From Nevskiales bacterium (GTDB lineage Bacteria > Pseudomonadota > Gammaproteobacteria > Nevskiales > Nevskiaceae): a DNA stretch of 6,225 nt. A program made the translations under genes and the position numbers. Position 1 is the stretch's first letter. Each line of letters begins with the position of its first letter. Shown piece after piece: positions 1 through 5,445 of this stretch. Location: NCBI GenBank assembly GCA_022616655.1, contig JAKEEJ010000011.1, forward strand, positions 1 through 6,225, in the 5' to 3' direction. The notes under the pieces were generated by a model. That model had not been told where the DNA came from and searched no databases. It saw only the letters and a list, made by a program, of their open reading frames with translations.

Positions 1-380
1 GGGCTTTTCTGGATTATGGCAACGAGGCGATGCGTCCGCTGGTGTTGCGGGACATCGCCGACCGGCTCGGCATCCACGAATCCACCGTCTCGAGAGCGAC
101 GGCCAACAAGTACATGCTTACCCCGCGCGGCCTCTACGAACTGAAATACTTTTTTTCCAGCCACGTGCAGACGGCGCAGGGCGGCACCTGCTCGGCCACG
201 GCCATCCAGGCCATGATTAAACGCCTGGTGGCGCAGGAGCCGGCCGACCGTCCTTTGTCCGACAGCACGCTGGCCCAGCGTCTGCGTCAGGACGGCATCC
301 AGGTGGCACGCCGTACCGTCGCCAAGTACCGCGAGGCGCTGGGCATTCCGCCGTCGCACGAACGAAAAGCGGTGGCTTAG
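1..380 (+). CDS. rpoN: RNA polymerase sigma-54 factor RpoN, C-terminal part (5' end outside window)
   Basis: This is the DNA-binding C-terminal end of sigma-54, which directs RNA polymerase to -24/-12 promoters and needs an enhancer-binding ATPase to open them. The frame is already open at base 3 and reads [19 protein letters not shown], so the ATG at 30 is internal and not the true start. Visible are the helix-turn-helix region ([18 protein letters not shown], about 42-95), the family block [14 protein letters not shown] (about 120-161), and an intact RpoN box [10 protein letters not shown] (306-335) that recognises the -24 element. The stop is TAG at 378-380. About 125 residues of a protein usually near 480 are present. 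The neighbours hpf and ptsN are the classic companions of rpoN in proteobacteria. Nothing suggests a broken gene. Identity is very secure. Confidence 0.97.
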   Translation, partial: AFLDYGNEAMRPLVLRDIADRLGIHESTVSRATANKYMLTPRGLYELKYFFSSHVQTAQGGTCSATAIQAMIKRLVAQEPADRPLSDSTLAQRLRQDGIQVARRTVAKYREALGIPPSHERKAVA

Positions 381-404
381 AGTGCATTTCAAAATGGCGT
401 ATTA

Positions 405-448
405 CTTGCCCGTTCGCCCTGAGCCTGTCGAATGGGTGAACGGGCAAG
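405..448. repeat. Dispersed-type hairpin repeat, copy 1 (loop TGAGCCTGTCGAAT)
   Basis: CTTGCCCGTTC (405-415) pairs perfectly with GAACGGGCAAG (438-448). The stem continues through a G·T pair (416/437) and CCC/GGG (417-419/434-436) to a 14-base loop. The core resembles the GTTCG...TGAGC-TGTCGAA...GAAC intergenic repeats known to be scattered in many proteobacterial genomes. A second copy of the same family lies at 5392-5434. No T-run follows on the + strand (next bases are CCCTCACC), so it is a poor intrinsic terminator for rpoN, although it could slow polymerase or protect the mRNA 3' end. Confidence 0.8.
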
Positions 449-534
449 CCCTCACCCCAACCCTCTCCCAAAGGAAGAGGGAGGTCATCGCCTCTCCCTC
501 TGGGAGAGGCCGACGCGAAGCGGCGGGTGAGGGC
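448..534. repeat. Nested inverted repeat of the CCCTCACCC...GGGTGAGGG type
   Basis: The outer arms GCCCTCACCC (448-457) and GGGTGAGGGC (525-534) are exact reverse complements. They enclose two more hairpins: CCCTCT/AGAGGG (461-466/476-481, extended by two further pairs past a mismatch) and CCTCTCCC/GGGAGAGG (491-498/502-509, loop TCT). The result is a cloverleaf-like module of 87 bases. It abuts the preceding hairpin, sharing base 448. The CCCTCACCCCAACCCTCTCCC type of sequence is a familiar high-copy intergenic repeat in proteobacterial genomes; copy number in this genome cannot be judged here. A 66-codon open frame across 382-582 is just this repeat being read through. Confidence 0.75.
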
Positions 535-608
535 GAACCGGTGGCGGCGAAAACCGTCACTCACTTACGCAAGTCTCAATAGGGCGTATTCACAAGTAGT
601 CCTTCAAC

Positions 609-613
609 AGGAG
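609..613 (+). promoter_or_regulatory. Ribosome binding site of hpf
   Basis: AGGAG lies five bases before the ATG at 619, a good Shine-Dalgarno match at proper spacing. It fixes the hpf start. No convincing sigma-70 or sigma-54 promoter was found in the 70 bases upstream, so hpf may be read from rpoN or from a promoter I cannot recognise. Confidence 0.8.
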
Positions 614-618
614 CCCCC

Positions 619-942
619 ATGAACGTCAACATTACCGGACATCATTTTCCCCTGACCGACGCGTTGCGCGGCTACGTGTCCAGCAAATTCGCACGGCTGT
701 CACGGCATTTCGATCATTTGATTGACGCCAGCGTCGTCCTGTCCGTCGAGAAGCTGCGCCACAAGGCGGAGGCCACGCTCCACGCGCGCGGCGCCAACCT
801 GCACGCCGAAGCCGTGGACCAGGACATGTATGCAGCGATCGACATGTTGACCGACCGTCTGGATGTCCAGACCCGGAAATTCAAGGAAAAGATCCGGAGC
901 CATCACGCCAAGGACGTGCACAAGGGAGCGTTGCTCAGCTAA
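619..942 (+). CDS. hpf: Ribosome hibernation promoting factor (short HPF / YhbH family)
   Basis: This small protein binds the 30S decoding region in stationary phase and helps convert ribosomes into inactive 100S dimers. The 107-residue product starts MNVNITGHHFPLTDALRGYV and contains VEKLRHKAEATLHARGANLHAEA and the hallmark block QDMYAAIDMLTDRLDVQTRKFKEK, closely matching E. coli Hpf (95 aa). It belongs to the short form, lacking the C-terminal dimerisation domain of long HPF. The basic C-terminal tail (KIRSHHAKDVHKGALLS) is about 12 residues longer than in E. coli. The ATG at 619 is supported by AGGAG five bases upstream and by alignment with the family's N-terminus. It sits between rpoN and ptsN, its usual place, separated from ptsN by 57 bases. 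Confidence 0.96.
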   Translation: MNVNITGHHFPLTDALRGYVSSKFARLSRHFDHLIDASVVLSVEKLRHKAEATLHARGANLHAEAVDQDMYAAIDMLTDRLDVQTRKFKEKIRSHHAKDVHKGALLS

Positions 943-999
943 GCAAGAGCCGGTGCGGCAGGCCGCGCGTGTTTCTGTAGTCATTCTGCGGAGTATTCG

Positions 1000-1446
1000 A
1001 TGAAGTTGAGTGCCATTCTCAGCGCCGACCGGGTGGTTTCCGGCATTGCGGTGACGAGCAAGAAGAAAGTACTGGAAGAGCTGAGCAAACGGCTGGCCCA
1101 GGGTACGAAGGGCGTGTCGGCTCAGGACATCTTCAACGGCCTGGCGGCGCGCGAGAAACTCGGCAGCACCGGACTCGGCCACGGCGTGGCCATCCCGCAC
1201 GGGCGCCTGCCGGGCGTGCACAACAGCGTCGGCGCGTTTCTGCGCCTGCAGCACCCGGTGGATTACGACTCGCATGACGGCCAGGCGGTGGACCTGGTCT
1301 TCGGCCTGGTGGTGCCGACGTCCGCCACCGAAGAGCACCTCAAGCATCTGGCCGCCATCGCCGAGAAATTTTCCGACGAAGGGTTCTGTCAACGGGTGCG
1401 CGCGGTACAGGACAGCGGTACGCTTTACGCCCTGCTGGTTCAATAA
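1000..1446 (+). CDS. ptsN: PTS nitrogen-regulatory protein EIIA-Ntr
   Basis: The 148-residue cytoplasmic EIIA domain of the fructose/mannitol class is the terminal phosphoacceptor of the nitrogen PTS. In other bacteria its phosphorylation state controls potassium transport, stress signalling and sigma-54-linked functions. The active-site segment GLGHGVAIPHGRL (residues 58-70) holds the expected phosphorylated histidine at His67, with His61 also present. Length is close to the E. coli protein (163 aa). The ATG at 1000 is preceded by GCGGAG (988-993) at a six-base spacing. The stop TAA (1444-1446) lies directly against the hprK reading frame, so the two are almost certainly co-transcribed and probably translationally coupled. 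HPr and enzyme I downstream in this window are its likely phosphate donors. Confidence 0.96.
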   Translation: MKLSAILSADRVVSGIAVTSKKKVLEELSKRLAQGTKGVSAQDIFNGLAAREKLGSTGLGHGVAIPHGRLPGVHNSVGAFLRLQHPVDYDSHDGQAVDLVFGLVVPTSATEEHLKHLAAIAEKFSDEGFCQRVRAVQDSGTLYALLVQ

Positions 1447-1490
1447 TCCTGATCGCTTCCACGTCCGCCGCCCGCCGTACGGTTTACGGT

Positions 1491-1997
1491 GTGTTGCTGG
1501 CCGTTCATGAGCAGGGGGTGCTGTTGACGGGGGACAGCGGAACCGGCAAGAGCGCACTGGCGCTGGAGTTGGTGTGCCGGGGTCATGCGCTGGTGGCGGA
1601 CGATGCGGTCGAAATCCAGCGGCCGGCGCCCGGGACTCTTGTCGGCTCTTGTCCGCCCTTGTTGCAGGGCTGTCTGGCCGTGCGTGGTCTGGGCATCCTG
1701 GATATTCGCGCCCTGTGGGGACCCCTGGCGGTGCGCGACCGGCAGTCTCTGAATCTCATCGTTCATCTGGCATCGGCCGGGCGCGCGCACGGTGCCGCCT
1801 CGCTGATAAACCGGCATCGTACGCGGCGCCTGTTGGGGGAATCTCTGCCCGTGTACTCTTTTGTACCGCGCCTGAGCCATAATCTGGCGGCGCTGGTGGA
1901 AGCCGCCTGTCTGAATCAGCGGCTGAGACAGCGCGGGGTTGCCGCAGACAGGACGTTTATCAGACGCCAGCAAAACGCCATCAAGCGCCAAACATGA
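1491..1997 (+). CDS. hprK: Short HPr kinase/phosphorylase, catalytic domain only (start uncertain)
   Basis: HprK phosphorylates and dephosphorylates a regulatory serine of HPr. Seen here are the P-loop GDSGTGKS (1530-1553), the metal-binding segment LVADDAVEI, and the family signature VRGLGILDIRALWG. A C-terminal helix region, NLAALVEAACLNQRLRQRG, is also family-like. Only about 168 residues exist against about 310 for the full enzyme: the N-terminal domain is missing, and ptsN occupies its place. GTG 1491 is the first ordinary start, but it has no clear ribosome binding site. The same frame upstream (about 1461-1490, STSAARRTVYG) still resembles the family, so translation may begin earlier, perhaps at CTG 1449, two bases after the ptsN stop. 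Odd residues: Tyr for the usual His before GV, Ala for the Glu before the signature, and SHNLA for GRNLA. It overlaps rapZ by ATGA. It could be an active short form or a degenerate gene. Confidence 0.85.
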   Translation: MLLAVHEQGVLLTGDSGTGKSALALELVCRGHALVADDAVEIQRPAPGTLVGSCPPLLQGCLAVRGLGILDIRALWGPLAVRDRQSLNLIVHLASAGRAHGAASLINRHRTRRLLGESLPVYSFVPRLSHNLAALVEAACLNQRLRQRGVAADRTFIRRQQNAIKRQT

Positions 1998-2842
1998 AAC
2001 TGGTCATCGTCAGCGGATTGTCGGGAGCCGGCAAGACTGTCGCCCTCAAACAGTACGAGGACCTCGGCTATTACTGCATTGACAACCTGCCCCTCGGCCT
2101 GCTGGGGCCGCTGTCGCTGCGCGCGCTCAAGAACGTGCGCTACCGGCGTCTGGCCGTGGGCATGGATGCCCGCGCCAGCCCGCGGGAGATCGAACAGTTT
2201 CCCCGGACGCTGTCGCGCTGGCGCACGCGCGGCGTCGACGTCCAGGTGGTGTTTCTGACCGCACACGACGAGGCCATTCTGCGCCGCTACGGTGAAACAC
2301 GCCGTACGCACCCGCTGACCGGCGACGGCCTGTCCCTGATCGGGGCCATCCGGCGCGAGCGGACGCTGCTGGAATCCATCGCCGAACTCGCGGACGTCAC
2401 GATTGACACCAGTTCGCTCAACCTGCATGAACTGCGCGAAGCGATCCGTGCGCGCATGCCCGAGCGGTCCGCCGGCCTGTCCCTGATCCTGATGTCCTTC
2501 GGATACCGTAACGGACTTCCGGAAGGCGCCGACTTCGTGTTCGACGTACGCTGCCTGCCCAATCCGCACTGGAGCGCCGAGCTGCGGCCTCTGGATGGCC
2601 GCGCCGCCGCGGTGGCAGCGTTTCTGGAGAAAACGCCCGACGTACAGAACCTGTTGCGGGACATCCTCGGATTTCTGCAGGCCTGGTTGCCGCGGTTTCA
2701 AAACCAGGATCGCGCCTACGTGACCGTCGCGGTGGGTTGTACCGGCGGCCAGCATCGCTCGGTGTATATCGTGGAAACACTGGCCGCCGCGCTCCGCGAG
2801 CGCTATCCATCGGTGGTCGTGACCCACAAGGAGCTGACATGA
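1994..2842 (+). CDS. rapZ: RapZ/YvcJ-family nucleotide-binding protein
   Basis: RapZ is an adaptor that in E. coli brings the small RNA GlmZ to RNase E and so tunes GlmS and cell-wall amino-sugar supply; homologues elsewhere bind and hydrolyse nucleotides. The 282-residue length matches E. coli (284). Walker A is GLSGAGKT (residues 8-15), followed by YYCIDNLPLGLL, RRTHPL (103-108), and FDVRCLPNPHW (183-193). The C-terminal domain has VGCTGGQHRSVYIVE (247-261), the family's conserved P-loop-like motif. The C-terminus ends VVVTHKELT and lacks the basic Lys/Arg tail that E. coli RapZ uses for GlmZ binding, so the RNA role may not carry over. The ATG at 1994 overlaps the hprK stop as ATGA and has no strong ribosome binding site, pointing to translational coupling. 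Confidence 0.96.
   Translation: MKLVIVSGLSGAGKTVALKQYEDLGYYCIDNLPLGLLGPLSLRALKNVRYRRLAVGMDARASPREIEQFPRTLSRWRTRGVDVQVVFLTAHDEAILRRYGETRRTHPLTGDGLSLIGAIRRERTLLESIAELADVTIDTSSLNLHELREAIRARMPERSAGLSLILMSFGYRNGLPEGADFVFDVRCLPNPHWSAELRPLDGRAAAVAAFLEKTPDVQNLLRDILGFLQAWLPRFQNQDRAYVTVAVGCTGGQHRSVYIVETLAAALRERYPSVVVTHKELT
2828..2833 (+). promoter_or_regulatory. Ribosome binding site deciding the EIIA-Man start
   Basis: AAGGAG inside the last codons of rapZ sits five bases before ATG 2839. This selects 2839 as the start over an in-frame upstream GTG at 2737, which would add 34 residues with no family resemblance. Confidence 0.85.
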
Positions 2843-3240
2843 GCGTGGGCGTCCTGCTGGTGACGCACGGCAAGCTGGGGCGCTACCTGCTCGACACGCT
2901 GAAGGAAATGGCGGGATCTCCGCCGTTGCCGGTGGACGTGCTGGAAGTGCGGCTCGTGCAGGATTCCAACGTTCTGCTGCGCCAGGGCCGCCGGACGATT
3001 GAACGTCTGGATCAGGGACAGGGCGTGCTGATTCTGACCGACGTCCACGGGTCCACGCCCAGCAACATTGCGGCGCGTCTGAACGAATCGGGCCGAACCG
3101 TCGTGGTGGCCGGTCTCAACCTGCCGATGCTGGTGCGCATTTTCAATTACCCGAAACTGAACCTTTCCCAGATGGCCGCGGCCGCCATCCGGGGTGGCCG
3201 GCGCGGCGTGACCATTTGTCAGCCGCCGCAAACGTCGTAA
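2839..3240 (+). CDS. Stand-alone PTS EIIA component, mannose family
   Basis: This is a 133-residue cytoplasmic EIIA-Man domain, which takes phosphate from HPr. The N-terminus MSVGVLLVTHGKLGRYLLDT has the phosphoacceptor histidine at His10, as in E. coli ManX. TDVHGSTPSNIAARL corresponds to the family's second conserved block, and VVAGLNLPMLVRI to the third. Unlike ManX it is not fused to EIIB, and no EIIB, EIIC or EIID gene is present, so sugar uptake is unlikely; a regulatory or phosphate-sink role is the usual inference for such lone EIIA proteins. The start ATG overlaps the rapZ stop by ATGA and has a strong ribosome binding site. HPr follows 11 bases after its stop. Sometimes called ptsM or manX; the true target is unknown. 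Confidence 0.93.
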   Translation: MSVGVLLVTHGKLGRYLLDTLKEMAGSPPLPVDVLEVRLVQDSNVLLRQGRRTIERLDQGQGVLILTDVHGSTPSNIAARLNESGRTVVVAGLNLPMLVRIFNYPKLNLSQMAAAAIRGGRRGVTICQPPQTS

Positions 3241-3251
3241 CGGACCCCGCT

Positions 3252-3518
3252 GTGGAACGCACCGTGACCCTTGTTAACAAGCTCGGCCTGCACGCACGCG
3301 CGGCGGCGAAACTGGTCACCCTGGCCGGCACGTTCAAGAGCGAGATCCGCCTGCGCAAGGACGGCCGCGAAGTGTCCGGCAAAAGCATGATGGGCGTCAT
3401 GATGCTGGCCGCCGCCTGCGGCAGCCGCCTTACGCTGGTGGCCGAGGGGCCGGACGCGCAGGAGGCGCTGGACCGGATTGAAGCGCTGATCACCGGCCGG
3501 TTCGGGGAAGACGCGTGA
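3252..3518 (+). CDS. ptsH: Phosphocarrier protein HPr
   Basis: HPr passes phosphate from enzyme I to the EIIA proteins. The 88-residue protein contains NKLGLHARAAAKLV with the phosphorylated His14, and VSGKSMMGVMMLAA with Ser45, the site used by HPr kinase. Their 31-residue separation equals that of His15 and Ser46 in standard HPr. GTG 3252 was chosen because it gives an ordinary HPr length, starts 11 bases after the upstream stop, and has ACGGA (3240-3244) seven bases before it. The in-frame TTG at 3216 would add 12 residues (SAAANVVTDPAV-like) that look unlike HPr and would overlap the EIIA gene. Presence of the kinase-site serine fits with hprK in the same operon. The identity is certain; the start is likely. 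Confidence 0.95.
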   Translation: MERTVTLVNKLGLHARAAAKLVTLAGTFKSEIRLRKDGREVSGKSMMGVMMLAAACGSRLTLVAEGPDAQEALDRIEALITGRFGEDA

Positions 3519-3531
3519 ACGACGGGGGCCA

Positions 3532-3599
3532 GGAGTCGGGAGTCGGTGGACGGGAAAAGCCGGAGCCGCTTTCCTTTGGCTCCCGACCCCCGACTCCCG
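3532..3599. repeat. Long imperfect inverted repeat between ptsH and ptsI
   Basis: The left arm 3532-3549 (GGAGTCGGGAGTCGGTGG) pairs with 3580-3597 at 15 of 18 positions. In an alternative register, CGGGAGTCGG (3537-3546) is an exact complement of CCGACTCCCG (3590-3599). Within the loop, GGAAAAGC (3553-3560) can pair with GCTTTCC (3568-3574) with one bulged A. The arms are themselves built of tandem GGAGTCGG-like units, a style seen in dispersed intergenic repeats. It interrupts an otherwise tightly packed operon. No T-run follows, so it is not a classic terminator; it could set the ratio of HPr to enzyme I by pausing or mRNA processing. Confidence 0.75.
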
Positions 3600-3604
3600 T
3601 ACCC

Positions 3605-3633
3605 GCTCATCGCGGGCGGAGACCGCGATGAGC
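3605..3633 (+). promoter_or_regulatory. Hairpin over the ptsI start codon with SD in its loop
   Basis: GCTCATCGCGG (3605-3615) is an exact complement of CCGCGATGAGC (3623-3633), leaving a seven-base loop GCGGAGA. The ATG at 3628-3630 lies inside the right arm, while the Shine-Dalgarno GCGGAG (3616-3621) lies in the loop, six bases before the start. In the mRNA this would hide the start codon and display the ribosome binding site. The pairing is seen directly; control of ptsI translation is an inference. Confidence 0.7.
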
Positions 3634-5367
3634 CTGTGGCTCTCCGGCATCGGGGTATCGCGCGGCATTGCCATCGGCCGCGTGCAGCGCATGCACGGCG
3701 GCGACCTGGACATTCCGGAGTACACCCTGGCGGAATCCGAGCTGGAACGCGAGATCGCCCGTTTTCGCGAGGCCCAGCAGCGCGCCAAACAGCAGCTGCG
3801 GAAGATCCGGGAGCAGATCCCGCACGGCACTCCCGGCGAAATCGCCGCGTTTATTGATACCCACCTCCTGATGCTGGACGACCGGTCCATGACCGAGGCG
3901 GTGGTGGCGCTGATCCGTGAACACCGCTGCAACGCGGAAGCGGCGCTGCGCCGCCAGCGCGATGCCCTGATGGCGGTGTTTGAACAGATGGACGATCCGT
4001 ATCTGCGCACGCGCCGGGATGACGTGGAACACGTCGCAACCCGCGTCTTGCGCATCCTGCTCAAGCAGGAGAAGGAGGCGCCGGCAATGCCCGGTGCCTC
4101 CGCCGAGCCGACGGTGATGGTGGCCGATGACGTGACGCCGGCCGACATCATCCTGATGCCACAGCAGGGCGTGGTGGCCTTCATTGCCGAATACGGCGGT
4201 CCCCTGTCGCACAGCGCCATCCTGGCGCGCAGTCTCGGGATTCCGGCCGTCGTTGGATTGCACAATGCCCGCCGCCTGCTGCGTGAAGACGAATGGGTCG
4301 TGGTGGACGGGGATCGGGGGCACGCACTGGCCGACCCGGACGAACGGGCGCTGCAATTCTTCTGCGACAAACAGCAGCGCCAGCGGGACACCCGCCGGGC
4401 CCTGGACCGGCTCAAGGACCGACCCACCGTATCGCGCGACGGCGTCCGGATCCGTCTGCTGGCGAACATCGAGCTCCCGGAAGACGCCCAACAGGCGGCC
4501 GAATCCGGTGCCGAAGGCGTGGGTCTGTATCGCACCGAGTTCCTCTACATGAACCGGCAGGGTCTGCCGGATGAAGAGGAGCAATACGCGGCCTACGCCC
4601 GGGTGATCGGCTCGGTCCAGGGCCCCATCACCATCCGCACCCTGGACCTGGGCGCCGACAAGCAGGTGGACAGCGGGCGCAGTCAGAGTCCGACACCGAA
4701 CAACCCCGCGCTGGGATTGCGTGCGATCCGCCTGTGTCTCAAGGAACCGGAACTGTTCCGGGTACAGGTACGGGCCCTGTTGCGCGCCAGCGCGCACGGC
4801 AACGTCAAACTCATGCTGCCGATGATTTCCAGCGTGCAGGAGTTCCGGCAGGCCCGGCGCCTGATTGACGATGCCCGTGCGGAACTGCTGCGCGAAAATA
4901 AAAAAATCGGCGAGGACGTCGAAGTGGGCGCGATGATCGAAGTGCCGGCGGCGGCCATTTCGGCGCCGTTGCTGGCGCGGCACGCGCGCTTTTTCTCCAT
5001 CGGCACCAACGACCTGATCCAGTACACCCTGGCGATTGACCGCGTGGACGACGAAGTCAACTACCTCTACGACCCCCTGCATCCGGCGGTGCTGCAACTG
5101 ATCCGGCTCACCATCCAGGCCGGCGAACAGGCCGGCATTCCGGTGGCGATGTGCGGCGAGATGGCGGGCGATCCGCGCTACACGCGCCTGCTGCTCGGTC
5201 TCGGCCTCACCGAATTTTCCATGCATCCGGCCGGCCTGCTGGAGGTCAAGAACGCCATCCTGCAGTCCGACGTCGGCGACCTGCGCCGCCGGGTGACGCA
5301 GCTCCTGCAGAGCACCGACGGCCGGCACTGGCGCGAGACTGTTGAGGCGCTCACATCAATCGCGTAA
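3628..5367 (+). CDS. ptsI: PTS enzyme I (PEP-protein phosphotransferase), no GAF domain
   Basis: Enzyme I takes phosphate from phosphoenolpyruvate and gives it to HPr, starting the PTS chain. The 579-residue length matches E. coli PtsI (575). The N-terminal HPr-binding region is followed by the phosphohistidine domain, with GGPLSHSAILARSLGIP and the active His at residue 195. The PEP-binding barrel holds GLYRTEFLYM (Arg301), TIRTLDLGADK (Arg337), and MIEVPAAA. SIGTNDLIQYTLAIDR and AMCGEMAGD with the catalytic Cys509 complete it. All expected catalytic residues are present. The protein begins directly with the enzyme I domain, so it is PtsI-like in architecture; the name ptsP is often used in databases but properly denotes the GAF-bearing nitrogen form. 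The start has GCGGAG at a six-base spacing. It is the last gene of the operon, followed by a hairpin. Its likely partners are the HPr and two EIIAs encoded upstream. Confidence 0.97.
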   Translation: MSLWLSGIGVSRGIAIGRVQRMHGGDLDIPEYTLAESELEREIARFREAQQRAKQQLRKIREQIPHGTPGEIAAFIDTHLLMLDDRSMTEAVVALIREHRCNAEAALRRQRDALMAVFEQMDDPYLRTRRDDVEHVATRVLRILLKQEKEAPAMPGASAEPTVMVADDVTPADIILMPQQGVVAFIAEYGGPLSHSAILARSLGIPAVVGLHNARRLLREDEWVVVDGDRGHALADPDERALQFFCDKQQRQRDTRRALDRLKDRPTVSRDGVRIRLLANIELPEDAQQAAESGAEGVGLYRTEFLYMNRQGLPDEEEQYAAYARVIGSVQGPITIRTLDLGADKQVDSGRSQSPTPNNPALGLRAIRLCLKEPELFRVQVRALLRASAHGNVKLMLPMISSVQEFRQARRLIDDARAELLRENKKIGEDVEVGAMIEVPAAAISAPLLARHARFFSIGTNDLIQYTLAIDRVDDEVNYLYDPLHPAVLQLIRLTIQAGEQAGIPVAMCGEMAGDPRYTRLLLGLGLTEFSMHPAGLLEVKNAILQSDVGDLRRRVTQLLQSTDGRHWRETVEALTSIA

Positions 5368-5391
5368 GCCAAGAGCGCGTTGCAAAATTAT

Positions 5392-5445
5392 GCGAGCCGT
5401 TCGTGGTGAGCCCGTCGAACCATGAACGGCTCGCCGTTCTTTCTT
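5392..5445. terminator. Probable bidirectional terminator; hairpin repeat copy 2
   Basis: GCGAGCCGTTC (5392-5402) pairs exactly with GAACGGCTCGC (5424-5434), then a G·T pair (5403/5423) and TGG/CCA (5404-5406/5420-5422) close a 13-base loop TGAGCCCGTCGAA. On the + strand it is followed by CGTTCTTTCTT, a T-rich tract suiting termination after ptsI. On the - strand it is followed by ATAATTTTG, suiting termination after mlaF. It lies between two convergent genes, 24 bases after the ptsI stop and nine bases past the mlaF stop. It is the same repeat family as 405-448. Confidence 0.78.

Noticed and set aside
304..318. TGGCACG resembling a sigma-54 -24 element
   Set aside because: It lies inside the rpoN coding sequence encoding the RpoN box, and no TTGC-type -12 element follows at the right spacing.
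405..448. Intrinsic terminator after rpoN
   Set aside because: The hairpin is strong but is followed by CCCTCACC and not by a T-run, so only the repeat call is supported.
382..582. A 66-codon open frame between rpoN and hpf
   Set aside because: It is made of the two hairpin repeats and has no credible ribosome binding site or homology.
564..592. Possible sigma-70 promoter before hpf (TTACGC, 16 bases, TATTCA)
   Set aside because: The -35-like box matches the consensus poorly and the -10-like box only partly; such matches are expected by chance.
700..1557. A 285-codon open frame on the - strand across hpf and ptsN
   Set aside because: It spans two well-supported genes and shows no domain; it is a byproduct of codon bias.
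3216..3251. Upstream TTG start for HPr
   Set aside because: It adds 12 residues unlike HPr, overlaps the preceding gene and lacks a good ribosome binding site; GTG 3252 gives the normal length.
3607..5328. A 573-codon open frame antisense to enzyme I
   Set aside because: Its protein has no recognisable motifs and it lies wholly across a gene with all catalytic residues intact; long antisense frames are common in GC-rich coding DNA.
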